A DNA stretch of 64,000 nt from Chryseobacterium sp. FH2 (lineage in GTDB: Bacteria; Bacteroidota; Bacteroidia; Flavobacteriales; Weeksellaceae): assembly GCF_001045455.1 (NCBI RefSeq), contig NZ_LFNE01000010.1, forward strand, positions 62,001 to 126,000, read 5' to 3'. The notes beneath the pieces are model-generated. The model made no database searches, was not told the origin of the DNA, and worked only from the letters and a program-made list of their open reading frames with translations. Below are positions 1 to 8,233 of this stretch, piece by piece. How positions within the stretch are numbered: position 1 is the stretch's first letter; every line of letters starts with the position of its first letter. The position numbers were made by a program, and so were the translations under genes.

Positions 1-218
1 CGGGTGCACATTACGGAAGTGGAAAAGGAGATTTCATTATGACCAGCAATCATATTTTAACTCCTGAAATGCAGGCTCAGCTGAAACAGGAAATAGAAAA
101 CTTAGATATCCCTTTTGTTGATTACACAGTGGAAACTAATACCAATGGAGCCAAAATAAAAATAGACGGACCTTGGGCAGGCTTTAGAAGCGGGCTTTCA
201 ATGGGATACAGATTTTAA
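1..218 (+). CDS. 3' end of an unidentified protein (partial)
   Basis: An open frame enters from the left edge and ends with TAA at 216-218, giving about 71 residues. The tail ends GFRSGLSMGYRF; alternating small and aromatic residues and a terminal Phe resemble the last strand of an outer-membrane beta-barrel, but too little is present to name a family. The start lies outside the window. I do not recognise the protein, and the barrel reading is inference. Confidence 0.5.
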   Translation, partial: GAHYGSGKGDFIMTSNHILTPEMQAQLKQEIENLDIPFVDYTVETNTNGAKIKIDGPWAGFRSGLSMGYRF

Positions 219-317
219 TTTTAAGTTCTTACTTTTAGGATAGTTTTTAATATAAATTTCATACGATTTGATACTGCTAAGAAATATATTCACTTTTATC
301 TGTTTCAAAAAAAATGA

Positions 318-325
318 TATCTTTC
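318..325 (+). promoter_or_regulatory. -7 promoter element of the MHS transporter gene
   Basis: TATCTTTC lies four bases before the ATG at 330 and matches the Bacteroidetes -7 consensus TAnnTTTG except at the last base. At this spacing transcription would begin at or next to the start codon, giving a leaderless message. No clear -33 TTG is seen. Confidence 0.45.
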
Positions 326-329
326 CCTT

Positions 330-1622
330 ATGAATTCATCACAAATTACGACTGTCCAAAGAATTAAAGCAATTGTTGGCGGCTCTATAGGAAATTTGGT
401 AGAATGGTATGACTGGTATGCCTACGCAGCCTTTTCTATCTATTTTTCAAATTCTTTTTTCCCGGAATCAGATTTTAATGCACAATTAATGAATACTGCG
501 GGCATATTTTTTGTCGGATTCCTAATGCGTCCCATTGGAGGGTGGATGTTTGGAAGTATTGCCGATAAAATCGGAAGAAAAAGAGCAATGACACTCTCTG
601 TCTTACTGATGTCTTTCGGTTCTTTACTCATTGCACTTACCCCAACATATGACACAATAGGCATTATTGCACCTGCATTATTGCTTATCGCGAGGTTACT
701 ACAGGGATTAAGCGTTGGTGGAGAATACGGCGTTTCAGCTACTTATCTCAGCGAAATGGCAACACAAGACAGAAGAGGATTTTATTCTAGCTTTCAATAT
801 GTAACGTTAATTGGAGGTCAGCTGATTGCTTTAGGAATTCAGTTGATCTTACAAAAACTAATATTAACAGAAACCCAACTGGAAAACTGGGGCTGGAGAA
901 TTCCTTTTGTTATCGGAGCTATTCTTTCTGTGATTGCTTTATATTTAAGATCGAATCTTCATGAGACCGAAGCTTTTGAAAATAAAAAAGAAGTGAGTGA
1001 AAAGAAAAAAGGAAGTATCAAAGAGCTTCTTAAATATCCAAAATCTCTGCTTACGGTCGTAGGATTAACACTCGGAGGGACTCTGGCTTTCTATACTTAT
1101 ACGACTTATATGCAGAAATTCCTGGTGAATACTGTTCATCTCACCAAAGAACAATCTACTTTAATTTCATTTGTTTCATTACTAACATTTGCAGGATTGC
1201 AGCCCGTTTTTGGAGGACTTTCTGATAAAATAGGAAGAAGGCCTTTACTTTTAGGCTTCGGAATTTTAGGAACAATTTTTACGATTCCATTACTTACTGC
1301 TTTAAGCCACACAACGTCAATGTGGGCGGCTTTCTTTCTGATTATGGCAGCATTAATTATCGTGAGCGGATACACTTCCATTAATGCTATCGTAAAAGCG
1401 GAACTTTTCCCGTCTGAAGTGCGTGCTTTAGGAGTAGGTTTGCCTTATGCCTTAACTGTAGCGATATTTGGAGGGAGTGCCGAATATATTGCATTATGGC
1501 TTAAAAAATTTGGTGCTGAACATTATTTTTACTGGTACATTACTGCATGCATACTATTTTCTTTGCTGGTGTATATACAAATGAAGGACACCAAAGAAAC
1601 TTCAGCTTTAGATAAAGATTAG
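330..1622 (+). CDS. MFS transporter, metabolite:H+ symporter (MHS) type
   Basis: A 430-residue polytopic inner-membrane protein of the major facilitator superfamily. Family knowledge: MHS members take up organic acids or compatible solutes (KgtP, ProP and relatives) with protons. The N-terminus carries the MHS-like stretch GNLVEWYDWYAYA (21-33). The loop 2-3 motif GSIADKIGRKR lies at 75-85 and its second-half counterpart GGLSDKIGRR near 295. The length fits 12 membrane helices. The gene stands alone and is followed by a long hairpin terminator. The substrate cannot be told from sequence. Confidence 0.88.
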   Translation: MNSSQITTVQRIKAIVGGSIGNLVEWYDWYAYAAFSIYFSNSFFPESDFNAQLMNTAGIFFVGFLMRPIGGWMFGSIADKIGRKRAMTLSVLLMSFGSLLIALTPTYDTIGIIAPALLLIARLLQGLSVGGEYGVSATYLSEMATQDRRGFYSSFQYVTLIGGQLIALGIQLILQKLILTETQLENWGWRIPFVIGAILSVIALYLRSNLHETEAFENKKEVSEKKKGSIKELLKYPKSLLTVVGLTLGGTLAFYTYTTYMQKFLVNTVHLTKEQSTLISFVSLLTFAGLQPVFGGLSDKIGRRPLLLGFGILGTIFTIPLLTALSHTTSMWAAFFLIMAALIIVSGYTSINAIVKAELFPSEVRALGVGLPYALTVAIFGGSAEYIALWLKKFGAEHYFYWYITACILFSLLVYIQMKDTKETSALDKD

Positions 1623-1640
1623 TCATTTGATATTCTGATG

Positions 1641-1685
1641 ATAAAAGATTAGGCCTCAGACTTTGTCTGAGGCCTAATCTTTTAT
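1641..1685. terminator. Bidirectional intrinsic terminator
   Basis: A perfect 21-bp inverted repeat with a 3-base TTT loop (arms 1641-1661 and 1665-1685) has an A-rich left edge and a T-rich right edge. It sits between the convergent transporter gene and the small gene that ends at 1687, and can serve both strands. Confidence 0.85.
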
Positions 1686-1686
1686 T

Positions 1687-1899
1687 TTAATGGTAAGCCT
1701 GTCTAAACTTTTCAACCATACTGTCTAAGTTATGACGCTGAACATACACTGTTTTCACATCTTGATATCTCGGAGACTTGTAGAAGACCTCATGGAAATC
1801 CATGCTTCCATTTCCTACTTTCACAATTTTCTGCACATCAATATTCAACTTTTTCAATTCTTCTCTGAAAACCTGGAATTCGTCTTGTATATTATTCAT
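1687..1899 (-). CDS. Small hypothetical protein (70 aa)
   Basis: A 70-residue, highly charged soluble protein with no signal peptide, cysteine pair or recognisable domain. It begins MNNIQDEFQVFREELKKLN, likely helical. Its stop abuts the terminator at 1641-1685, which fits a real transcribed gene. I do not recognise the family. The main alternative is a spurious frame, but the codon pattern and the adjoining terminator favour a gene. Confidence 0.6.
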   Translation of the reverse strand: MNNIQDEFQVFREELKKLNIDVQKIVKVGNGSMDFHEVFYKSPRYQDVKTVYVQRHNLDSMVEKFRQAYH

Positions 1900-2247
1900 C
1901 TGTTAAATTTGGATTTTTAGTTAAAAAAACAACATTTAAAATCAACACCCTCCCATTTTCATGGGGTAGTGATTAATTTTACACTAAAATTAGTGAATTT
2001 ATCAATATAAACATAACATTTAATTAAAAATTCGCTAATAAATTTAAAATAATAAAACAATTCAATATCATTTACGCATATTTATTACATTTCGTGTTGA
2101 CAAAGATTATTAAAATCTTTATAATCATGCATATCAAAGTACTTCCCAGTTATTAATTTTAAACTTATTTATCTCGAAAATGCGAACTTTAAATATTCAG
2201 ACTTTAACCTATCTGATATTTTTTCATCTTATCTAAAAAATTATAAC
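1900..2247. other. AT-rich intergenic region with an operator-like dyad
   Basis: No convincing coding frame is seen in these 348 bases. They separate the divergent 70-aa gene and the secreted-protein gene. The only notable structure is an interrupted dyad at 1946-1971: CAC, three bases, CCCAT, TTTC, ATGGG, three bases, GTG. Confidence 0.5.
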
Positions 2248-2601
2248 ATGAAAATCTCAAAATCATTTCTTTTCCTTCTTCTATTATCTTTTTCCGGATT
2301 GAGTTTTGCTCAAAAAAGGGATGAAATAAAAATTATATCTAAAGACAGAAAAGGGAAAAAAACTGAAACAGTTATTAAGAACGAAAACCTTCCCCATTTC
2401 ATTCAATTTGGTATTATGTCTAAAAGTCATGAGGTCTTTAAAAATAAATATAAAACCGATGTTGTGTATCAGAACTGTGTAATCAGCCCCATGATTTCAA
2501 AAATAGCAAAAGAAAACAACCTTGCAATGGCAAAGTTGTTAACTGAAAAATATGGTGATGTATGGAAAAAAGATTTAGAAATTATTCCATACGGATTATG
2601 A
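2248..2601 (+). CDS. Small secreted protein of unknown function (117 aa)
   Basis: The N-terminus is a clear Sec signal peptide: a KISK basic region, a Leu/Phe core, and a likely cleavage after SFA before Gln22. The mature part of about 95 residues is Lys-rich with one cysteine (near 77) and no domain I recognise. The product should be periplasmic or secreted. Its stop overlaps the stop region of the convergent ABC exporter gene by six bases, so no terminator separates them. Confidence 0.7.
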   Translation: MKISKSFLFLLLLSFSGLSFAQKRDEIKIISKDRKGKKTETVIKNENLPHFIQFGIMSKSHEVFKNKYKTDVVYQNCVISPMISKIAKENNLAMAKLLTEKYGDVWKKDLEIIPYGL

Positions 2602-4356
2602 TTCCTGACTTTCTTCTTCCATCTCTACCTCATGCCTCAGCTGAGCCTTGTAAAGCGTAGCGTAATAGCCGTTTCTGTCCAAAAGGTCAAGATGTTTACC
2701 TTCTTCTACAATTTTACCATGTTCCATGACAATGATTTTATCAGCTTTTTCAATGGTTGAAAGCCTGTGCGCAATAATAATTGATGTCCTGTTTTTGGTA
2801 ATTTTTTCTGTTGCTCTCTGAATTAATTTTTCACTTTCGTGGTCGATAGAAGATGTGGCTTCATCCAAAATTAAAATTTTCGGATCAGATAAATAAGCTC
2901 TCAGGAATGACAATAATTGTCTCTGCCCTAAAGAAATCGATGAACCTCTCTCACTTACCACATACTCATAACCTCCGGGAAGGCTTTCAATAAAATCATC
3001 AACTTCAATTTCTTTCGCGCCCGCCTTGATCTGGTCTAGAGTAATGGTATCATCTCCAAAGGCAAGATTTTCAAAAATACTTCCATGGAACAGAAAAACA
3101 TCCTGCAATACTACCCCGATATGACTTCTTAAATTATATAATTCATAATCTTTTAAATCAATATCATCGATTAAAATATTTCCCGAGTTAATATCGTAAA
3201 GTCTGGTAATTAAACTGATAATAGTAGATTTGCCGGCTCCGGTTGCACCAACAATGGCAACAGTCTCTCCGGGATTTACTTTAAAATCAATTCCTTTTAA
3301 AACTTCCTGCTTTTCATCATAAGCAAAATGAACTTTTTTAAATTCAATTTTACCGTCAAAATGATCTTTTTCCACCCTTCCGGTATTGGTCATGGCATAA
3401 TCCTCATCCATTATACCCAGAACTCTTTCTGCACCTACTATACCTCTCTGAATATTATTGAATCTGTCTGCAATTTGTCTCAAAGGACGAATCAGCATTG
3501 AAATATATTGAATAAATGCAATAACAACCCCTGCACTAATCGTAATATAGCCTCCATAAAAGAGAATAAACCCAATGAAAAGTGACGAAATAAGTTCTAC
3601 AACAGGAAAGAACAATGAGAAAATGAAAACTGTTTTCAATAACGCCCCTTTCAAAGTAATATTAATATCGTCAAATTTTTTAAACTCAGCTTCCTGCCTG
3701 TTGAAAACCTGGATAATTGACATCCCTGCCAATCTTTCCTGAACAAAAGAATTTTGATTTGCCGTCCAGGTTCTTTCATCACCGAAGGCTTTTTTCAGTC
3801 TTTTTTGGAAAAACCTTGTGATTATAACCATCAAAGGCAAAATAGCAAGCGTAATGTAACTCAGATGTACATTGGTATTAAACATCATCACCAATACAAA
3901 AACAATTCTCAAAATGTCTCCGAAAACCATCAGGAAACCATCTGTATAAACTGTCGCAATAGTTTCAACATCACCAACTGCCCTTGTTACAAGCTGCCCA
4001 ATCGGAGTTTTATCAAAAAATGATGTTTTGAAATAAATAAGTTTAGCATAAAGCCTTTCCCTGATATCTCTGATTACATTTTGAGAAATATAATTAGAAA
4101 AATAAACCAGGAAAAAATTTAAAACAGTCTCCGCAAACACCAGCCCTACTAACATGTAGATATGCTTCATCATTAAAGCCTTATCTTTCAGTTTTGTGAT
4201 ATCATTATCTACCACCTGCATCGTAAGGTAAGGCCTATAAGTAGAAACCATCGCTAATATGATGGAAATTATCAAAGTAAGGATAAACCACGCCCGAAAC
4301 TTCATTCCAATAAAGAACAGCCTCTTTATGATTCCTCCGGTATCTTGTTTTTTCAT
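2596..4356 (-). CDS. ABC exporter, MsbA/multidrug type (fused TMD-NBD)
   Basis: This 586-residue half-transporter should work as a homodimer in the inner membrane. An ABC exporter membrane domain with six expected helices covers about 1-310. The nucleotide-binding domain follows with Walker A GATGAGKST near 368-376, signature SLGQRQL near 477, Walker B with LILDEATSS near 496 and the switch His in AHR near 528. All key residues are present. Family members export lipids (MsbA) or drugs; which applies here is not visible. A -7 element TATTTTTG lies at 4395-4402 on the minus strand. Confidence 0.9.
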   Translation of the reverse strand: MKKQDTGGIIKRLFFIGMKFRAWFILTLIISIILAMVSTYRPYLTMQVVDNDITKLKDKALMMKHIYMLVGLVFAETVLNFFLVYFSNYISQNVIRDIRERLYAKLIYFKTSFFDKTPIGQLVTRAVGDVETIATVYTDGFLMVFGDILRIVFVLVMMFNTNVHLSYITLAILPLMVIITRFFQKRLKKAFGDERTWTANQNSFVQERLAGMSIIQVFNRQEAEFKKFDDINITLKGALLKTVFIFSLFFPVVELISSLFIGFILFYGGYITISAGVVIAFIQYISMLIRPLRQIADRFNNIQRGIVGAERVLGIMDEDYAMTNTGRVEKDHFDGKIEFKKVHFAYDEKQEVLKGIDFKVNPGETVAIVGATGAGKSTIISLITRLYDINSGNILIDDIDLKDYELYNLRSHIGVVLQDVFLFHGSIFENLAFGDDTITLDQIKAGAKEIEVDDFIESLPGGYEYVVSERGSSISLGQRQLLSFLRAYLSDPKILILDEATSSIDHESEKLIQRATEKITKNRTSIIIAHRLSTIEKADKIIVMEHGKIVEEGKHLDLLDRNGYYATLYKAQLRHEVEMEEESQES

Positions 4357-4484
4357 TGTACGAATTGAAGAAAGAATTAATATAAAATTCTTTGCAAAAA
4401 TAAGACTTTCTAATTTGACAGCCTTTACAACTTTATTAAATCGTGATAGAAAAATTCAAATCTCTATCATTTATGGTATGAATA

Positions 4485-5255
4485 TTAATTGACTTTCTTC
4501 AACCAGCTCAACACATAACCTGCCACTTCTTCCCAACCCTTTTCACCCGCAATGAAGTGGCTTCTGCCTTCAAATATTTTAAAATCAACGATACTGGTTT
4601 GATCTTTATAAGCATTTGCGATTTTTCTGGAAAATTCGGCAGGGAAGATATTGTCATTAGAACCAGCAATGAATAATAACGGTTCATGAGATTTATTTAG
4701 ATCTAATTTTGCTGACGGCTTAAAAAGCGGATCTCTTGCTAATCTTCTACTTTCAGGAGCAGCAACAGCTTCATATAATTTATCACTTTCTTCTTTTGAG
4801 TAATTATTGAAAAAGGCTTTATGATACCATTCTTTTGTTCCTAAAAATACGGAGTTCCCTTTAAAGAAATTTACGACTGGCCAAACAATTTTTACAGTAG
4901 AAAAAGGAGCCATTACATTCTTGGGAGGCGCTCCATCAATACTTACTCCGGCAACAGCCTTTCCCATATCAATTAATTTCTGAACCATCAATCCGCCAAA
5001 CGAGTGCCCGATTATGATTGGTTTTTCAGGAAGTTTGTCAATAAATTTCACCAAATTTTCAACAGTATCATCAAAACTTACATTTTTTAATTCTGCCGGA
5101 ATATTTTTCTTTAGGCTCCTTGGGTCTCCTTCATGCCCCGGATTTGATGGCGTATGTACAGTATAACCTTGAGTTTCAAAATAAGTTTTCCATTCTTTCC
5201 AGCTTGTACTGTTCACAAATAATCCATGAATAAATACGATAGTTTTTGTTTTCAT
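4485..5255 (-). CDS. Alpha/beta hydrolase
   Basis: A 256-residue cytoplasmic alpha/beta-hydrolase-fold enzyme. The oxyanion segment HG lies at 10-11, the nucleophile elbow GHSFGG at 83-88 (Ser85), the acid probably in the SNDN segment near 200, and His in GRSHF near the C-terminus. The fold suits an esterase or lactonase; the substrate is unknown. It lies 85 bases downstream of a Crp/Fnr-like regulator gene on the same strand, and its promoter carries a perfect dyad at 5317-5336. Confidence 0.85.
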   Translation of the reverse strand: MKTKTIVFIHGLFVNSTSWKEWKTYFETQGYTVHTPSNPGHEGDPRSLKKNIPAELKNVSFDDTVENLVKFIDKLPEKPIIIGHSFGGLMVQKLIDMGKAVAGVSIDGAPPKNVMAPFSTVKIVWPVVNFFKGNSVFLGTKEWYHKAFFNNYSKEESDKLYEAVAAPESRRLARDPLFKPSAKLDLNKSHEPLLFIAGSNDNIFPAEFSRKIANAYKDQTSIVDFKIFEGRSHFIAGEKGWEEVAGYVLSWLKKVN

Positions 5256-5285
5256 AACTTTTATTTTTAATTGGTTTTAAATTAT

Positions 5286-5299
5286 GAGACAAAGTTCCG
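5286..5299 (-). promoter_or_regulatory. Probable promoter core of the hydrolase gene
   Basis: On the minus strand this reads CGGAACTTTGTCTC, whose AACTTTG part resembles the -7 TAnnTTTG element. The identical 14 bases recur before the SDR gene at 58140-58153, which supports a shared promoter type. Confidence 0.45.
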
Positions 5300-5316
5300 A
5301 GAATAAAATGAGGATA

Positions 5317-5336
5317 ATTTTAACCAGGGTTAAAAT
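5317..5336. promoter_or_regulatory. Operator-like perfect dyad
   Basis: ATTTTAACC-AG-GGTTAAAAT is a perfect 9+9 inverted repeat between the regulator's stop and the hydrolase promoter. Its centre lies about 42 bases upstream of the inferred transcription start, the usual place for an activator of the Crp/Fnr family. Confidence 0.55.
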
Positions 5337-5340
5337 CGTA

Positions 5341-5928
5341 TTACTTACCCGAAATTCTTTTTCGGATTCTGCTTAAAGATGGTCCTTGAATGCCTAAGTA
5401 TGAGGAAATATGGTACAGCGGGACATTATTAAAAATATCAGGATGCTGTTTTATCAAATCCAAATATCGTTCTTCGGGAGATTTCAGAATAAAACCTTCG
5501 ATTCTTGTCATCGTAACATTAAATGCTTCTTGCGCCAGAAGTCTTCCAAATTTTTCCCATTGGTGCGACTGATGATACAGGGAAAGCAAATCTGTATATC
5601 GTATATAAATAATCGAAGCATCCGTCAAAGCCTGTGTATGATAATCACACGGTATCTGATTAATAAAACTTTTGAAAGAAACTACAAAACCATTAGCAGA
5701 ATAAAGAAAAACATTTTTTTCCTCTCCTGTTATATCGTCGATCGTATAAGAACGGAAAACTCCATCAACAATAAACCCTAAATAGGTACAAACTGTACCG
5801 CGAAGATTATAAAAATCTCCTTTTTTGTAAATTTTGGGCAACCAAAAGTCTTTAGATAACTTAAAATCCTCTTCTGTAAGACCTGCGAAATGATTCAAAG
5901 TAAAAGCGAGTTTTCCTATTTCATCCAT
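5341..5928 (-). CDS. Crp/Fnr-family transcriptional regulator
   Basis: A 195-residue protein with an N-terminal cyclic-nucleotide-binding-like barrel (about 20-120) and a C-terminal winged-helix segment HISSYLGIQGPSLSRIRKRI (about 172-191). Such short Bacteroidetes Crp-like proteins usually have an unknown ligand. Its direct neighbour is the hydrolase, and the dyad at 5317-5336 is a plausible target, so local activation of the hydrolase is inferred. Confidence 0.85.
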   Translation of the reverse strand: MDEIGKLAFTLNHFAGLTEEDFKLSKDFWLPKIYKKGDFYNLRGTVCTYLGFIVDGVFRSYTIDDITGEEKNVFLYSANGFVVSFKSFINQIPCDYHTQALTDASIIYIRYTDLLSLYHQSHQWEKFGRLLAQEAFNVTMTRIEGFILKSPEERYLDLIKQHPDIFNNVPLYHISSYLGIQGPSLSRIRKRISGK

Positions 5929-5987
5929 GAGATTTAGTTTTATTTAAAATTCAAATGGTGACTTAAAATTTAGCCACCATCATTACA

Positions 5988-6323
5988 TTACAACTCTTTA
6001 TTCCCAATTTCTTCAATCTCCAAAGAAGGTTTTCTGAGACTCTCTTTTTTGAGCTTATTTTCCAATATTTTATGGACACCGTAGACAGCTACAATTGCAA
6101 GTAACCAGCTAATAATATTAACCAGAGAAAAACCTGTATAATTGTTTTCATTATAAGAACCGGAAAGTCCCTCATAAATCTCGTAACAAAAAAGAAATGC
6201 TATTTGAAATCCTAAATAAATACCGATTGCTAATAATCCAAATTGCCATTTCGTTTTTCCAAATCTCTCTGCTAATCCGCCATAATACCTGTAAGCTCCA
6301 ATCATAATAAAGATTGACATCAT
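5988..6323 (-). CDS. Small integral membrane protein (111 aa)
   Basis: A 111-residue protein with about three hydrophobic helices (roughly 1-12, 28-48 and 66-85) and a charged C-terminal tail KENKLKKESLRKPSLEIEE-like. No family is recognised. It starts 19 bases after truA on the same strand and is probably cotranscribed with it. It is likely an inner-membrane protein. Confidence 0.65.
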   Translation of the reverse strand: MMSIFIMIGAYRYYGGLAERFGKTKWQFGLLAIGIYLGFQIAFLFCYEIYEGLSGSYNENNYTGFSLVNIISWLLAIVAVYGVHKILENKLKKESLRKPSLEIEEIGNKEL

Positions 6324-6342
6324 AGTTATTGTTGTTTTTAGT

Positions 6343-7077
6343 TTAATTAAATTTATATCCTACATCTACCAAATATAATCCATGAGCAGGTGCAGAGGTT
6401 CCCGCCGAATTGCGGTGCTTATCCTCAATCACTTTCCGTAAATCTTCAGGTTTCATTTTTCCTGAACCAATTTCAACCATTGTTCCGACAATTGCTCTCA
6501 CCATATTCCGTAGAAAACGATTAGCGGAAATCGTAAATTTTAATTCATTTCCGTTTTGTTCCCACTCTGCTTTATACATTTTGCAGATATTGGTTTTGTT
6601 ATCGGTTTTCAATTTAGCAAAACTCGTAAAATCTTCGTATTCAAACAAAATCTTACAGGCTTCGTTCATTTTGTTAATATCTAAATTTCTTTTCCAGTGT
6701 TGCCAAGCTGACTCCTGAGTAAAAGGATTTTTTTCTAACGTGATATAATATTCATACGTTCTGAAAGTTGCATCAAAACGTGCATGAAAATCATCTTTTA
6801 CCCTAAAGATTCGTTTAACAGAAATATCTGGCGGAAGAAAACTGTTCAGCTTGCGCGGAAGATCCTGATCCAATACTTTTTCCGTATCAAAATGGGCAAA
6901 AATTTTCTTTGCATGAACTCCTGTATCCGTTCTTCCGGCTCCTGTTGTTTTAATTTCTTCTCTTAAAATGGTGGAAAGTGCTTTTTCCAATTCTTCCTGT
7001 ACAGAAATAGCATCAGGCTGAATCTGGTAACCGAAATAATTTTTGCCGTTATAGGAAAACTCAATAAAATACCTCAA
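6343..7077 (-). CDS. truA: tRNA pseudouridine(38-40) synthase
   Basis: TruA converts uridines 38-40 in the anticodon arm of many tRNAs to pseudouridine. At 244 residues the length is usual. The catalytic motif GRTDTGVHA lies at 48-56 with Asp51 as the expected nucleophile, and the RFLRNMVRAIVG segment in the C-terminal half is typical. The gene is divergent from lpxK and has a good promoter at 7096-7124. Confidence 0.96.
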   Translation of the reverse strand: MRYFIEFSYNGKNYFGYQIQPDAISVQEELEKALSTILREEIKTTGAGRTDTGVHAKKIFAHFDTEKVLDQDLPRKLNSFLPPDISVKRIFRVKDDFHARFDATFRTYEYYITLEKNPFTQESAWQHWKRNLDINKMNEACKILFEYEDFTSFAKLKTDNKTNICKMYKAEWEQNGNELKFTISANRFLRNMVRAIVGTMVEIGSGKMKPEDLRKVIEDKHRNSAGTSAPAHGLYLVDVGYKFN

Positions 7078-7095
7078 TGTGATAAAATAACTCTA

Positions 7096-7124
7096 CAAAA
7101 ATACTGTAATTTAATGATAATCAA
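7096..7124 (-). promoter_or_regulatory. truA promoter
   Basis: On the minus strand, TTG (7122-7124), 18 bases, then TATTTTTG (7096-7103) matches the Bacteroidetes -33/-7 promoter well. The inferred start lies about 13 bases before the truA ATG. Confidence 0.65.
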
Positions 7125-7192
7125 TAATTGATTTTTTAAAATAAATATTGAAAAGTAGATACCATATTAAGCAAAATCCATATGAAATTTCT

Positions 7193-7200
7193 TATTTTTG
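7193..7200 (+). promoter_or_regulatory. -7 element of lpxK
   Basis: TATTTTTG ends seven bases before the ATG at 7208, so the transcript begins at or just before that codon. This excludes the longer in-frame start at 7148. Confidence 0.55.
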
Positions 7201-7207
7201 CAAATGT

Positions 7208-8233
7208 ATGAAAAGATGGTACCTCTATCCTTTTTCCCTCGGCTACCACATGGTAACAGGTATCCGAAACACAATGTATGATCTGGGAATCTTAAAATCT
7301 ACGAAATTCAAAACACCGATAATCTGTGTCGGCAACCTTTCTGTGGGCGGAAGCGGCAAATCACCAATGGTGATGTACCTTGCCCAATATCTGTCTAAAC
7401 ATTACAGAACGGGAGTCCTTTCACGTGGTTATGGAAGGCTGACAAAAGGTTATGACGTAACAAACTACGACAGCAATTACAAAATGGTAGGAGATGAAGC
7501 AATGCAATTATTTGAACGTTTCAAAAACAGATTCGTAATTGCGGTTTCTGAAGAAAGAGTGCCGGGAGCGAAAAAAGTGATTGCCGATATGGATCTTGAT
7601 GTTTTAGTACTTGATGACGCCATGCAACATAGAGCTATCAAAGCCGGATTTAATATTTTAATGACTGATTTTAATGATCCTTATTTTAAAGATCATCTTC
7701 TTCCGGCAGGAGATTTGAGAGAATCAAGAGCAGGAGCACAAAGAGCGGACATTATTATGGTCAGCAAATGTCCTGATGAACTGACAGAGGAAACCAAGCA
7801 ATATTATATCTCCAGAATCAGACCGAACCGTGCCCAAAAAGTATTTTTTTCATCCATAGGGTATGATGAAAATGTATACGGAAGAGAAAAAATGCTTCCT
7901 GATAATAACCTGAATTATTATGATATTTTGCTAATTACAGGAATTGCCAATCCAAAGCCTTTATTACAGCATTTAGCAAAATTCTCACAAAGAGTAAAAC
8001 ATCTTAAATTCAGAGATCATCACAATTTTACTGATGATGACATAAAAAAAATCATTGCTGAATATAAAAAACTAGGGGAATACAAACTAATCTTAACCAC
8101 AGAAAAGGATTATGTCCGTCTTAAAACTTTTGACTATCTTAGGGACATTGTTTACTACTGGCCTATCAATGTGATTATTGATAAAAAGGAAGAATTCAAT
8201 CAAATCATCTTAGATTATGTTAGAAAAAATTAA
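7208..8233 (+). CDS. lpxK: Tetraacyldisaccharide 4'-kinase
   Basis: LpxK phosphorylates the 4' position of the lipid A disaccharide at the inner membrane. The P-loop-like motif VGNLSVGGSGKSP lies at 41-53, and LDDAMQHR, typical of LpxK, lies near 135-142. I chose the start at 7208 (MKRWYLYPFS, 341 aa): homologues begin this way, and a -7 promoter element sits inside the 20-residue extension that starts at 7148. The 3' end overlaps punA by 17 bases, suggesting translational coupling. Confidence 0.94.
   Translation: MKRWYLYPFSLGYHMVTGIRNTMYDLGILKSTKFKTPIICVGNLSVGGSGKSPMVMYLAQYLSKHYRTGVLSRGYGRLTKGYDVTNYDSNYKMVGDEAMQLFERFKNRFVIAVSEERVPGAKKVIADMDLDVLVLDDAMQHRAIKAGFNILMTDFNDPYFKDHLLPAGDLRESRAGAQRADIIMVSKCPDELTEETKQYYISRIRPNRAQKVFFSSIGYDENVYGREKMLPDNNLNYYDILLITGIANPKPLLQHLAKFSQRVKHLKFRDHHNFTDDDIKKIIAEYKKLGEYKLILTTEKDYVRLKTFDYLRDIVYYWPINVIIDKKEEFNQIILDYVRKN

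Noticed and set aside
7148-7207. Upstream 20-residue extension of lpxK
   Set aside because: A -7 promoter element lies inside it and homologues start with MKRWYLYPFS.
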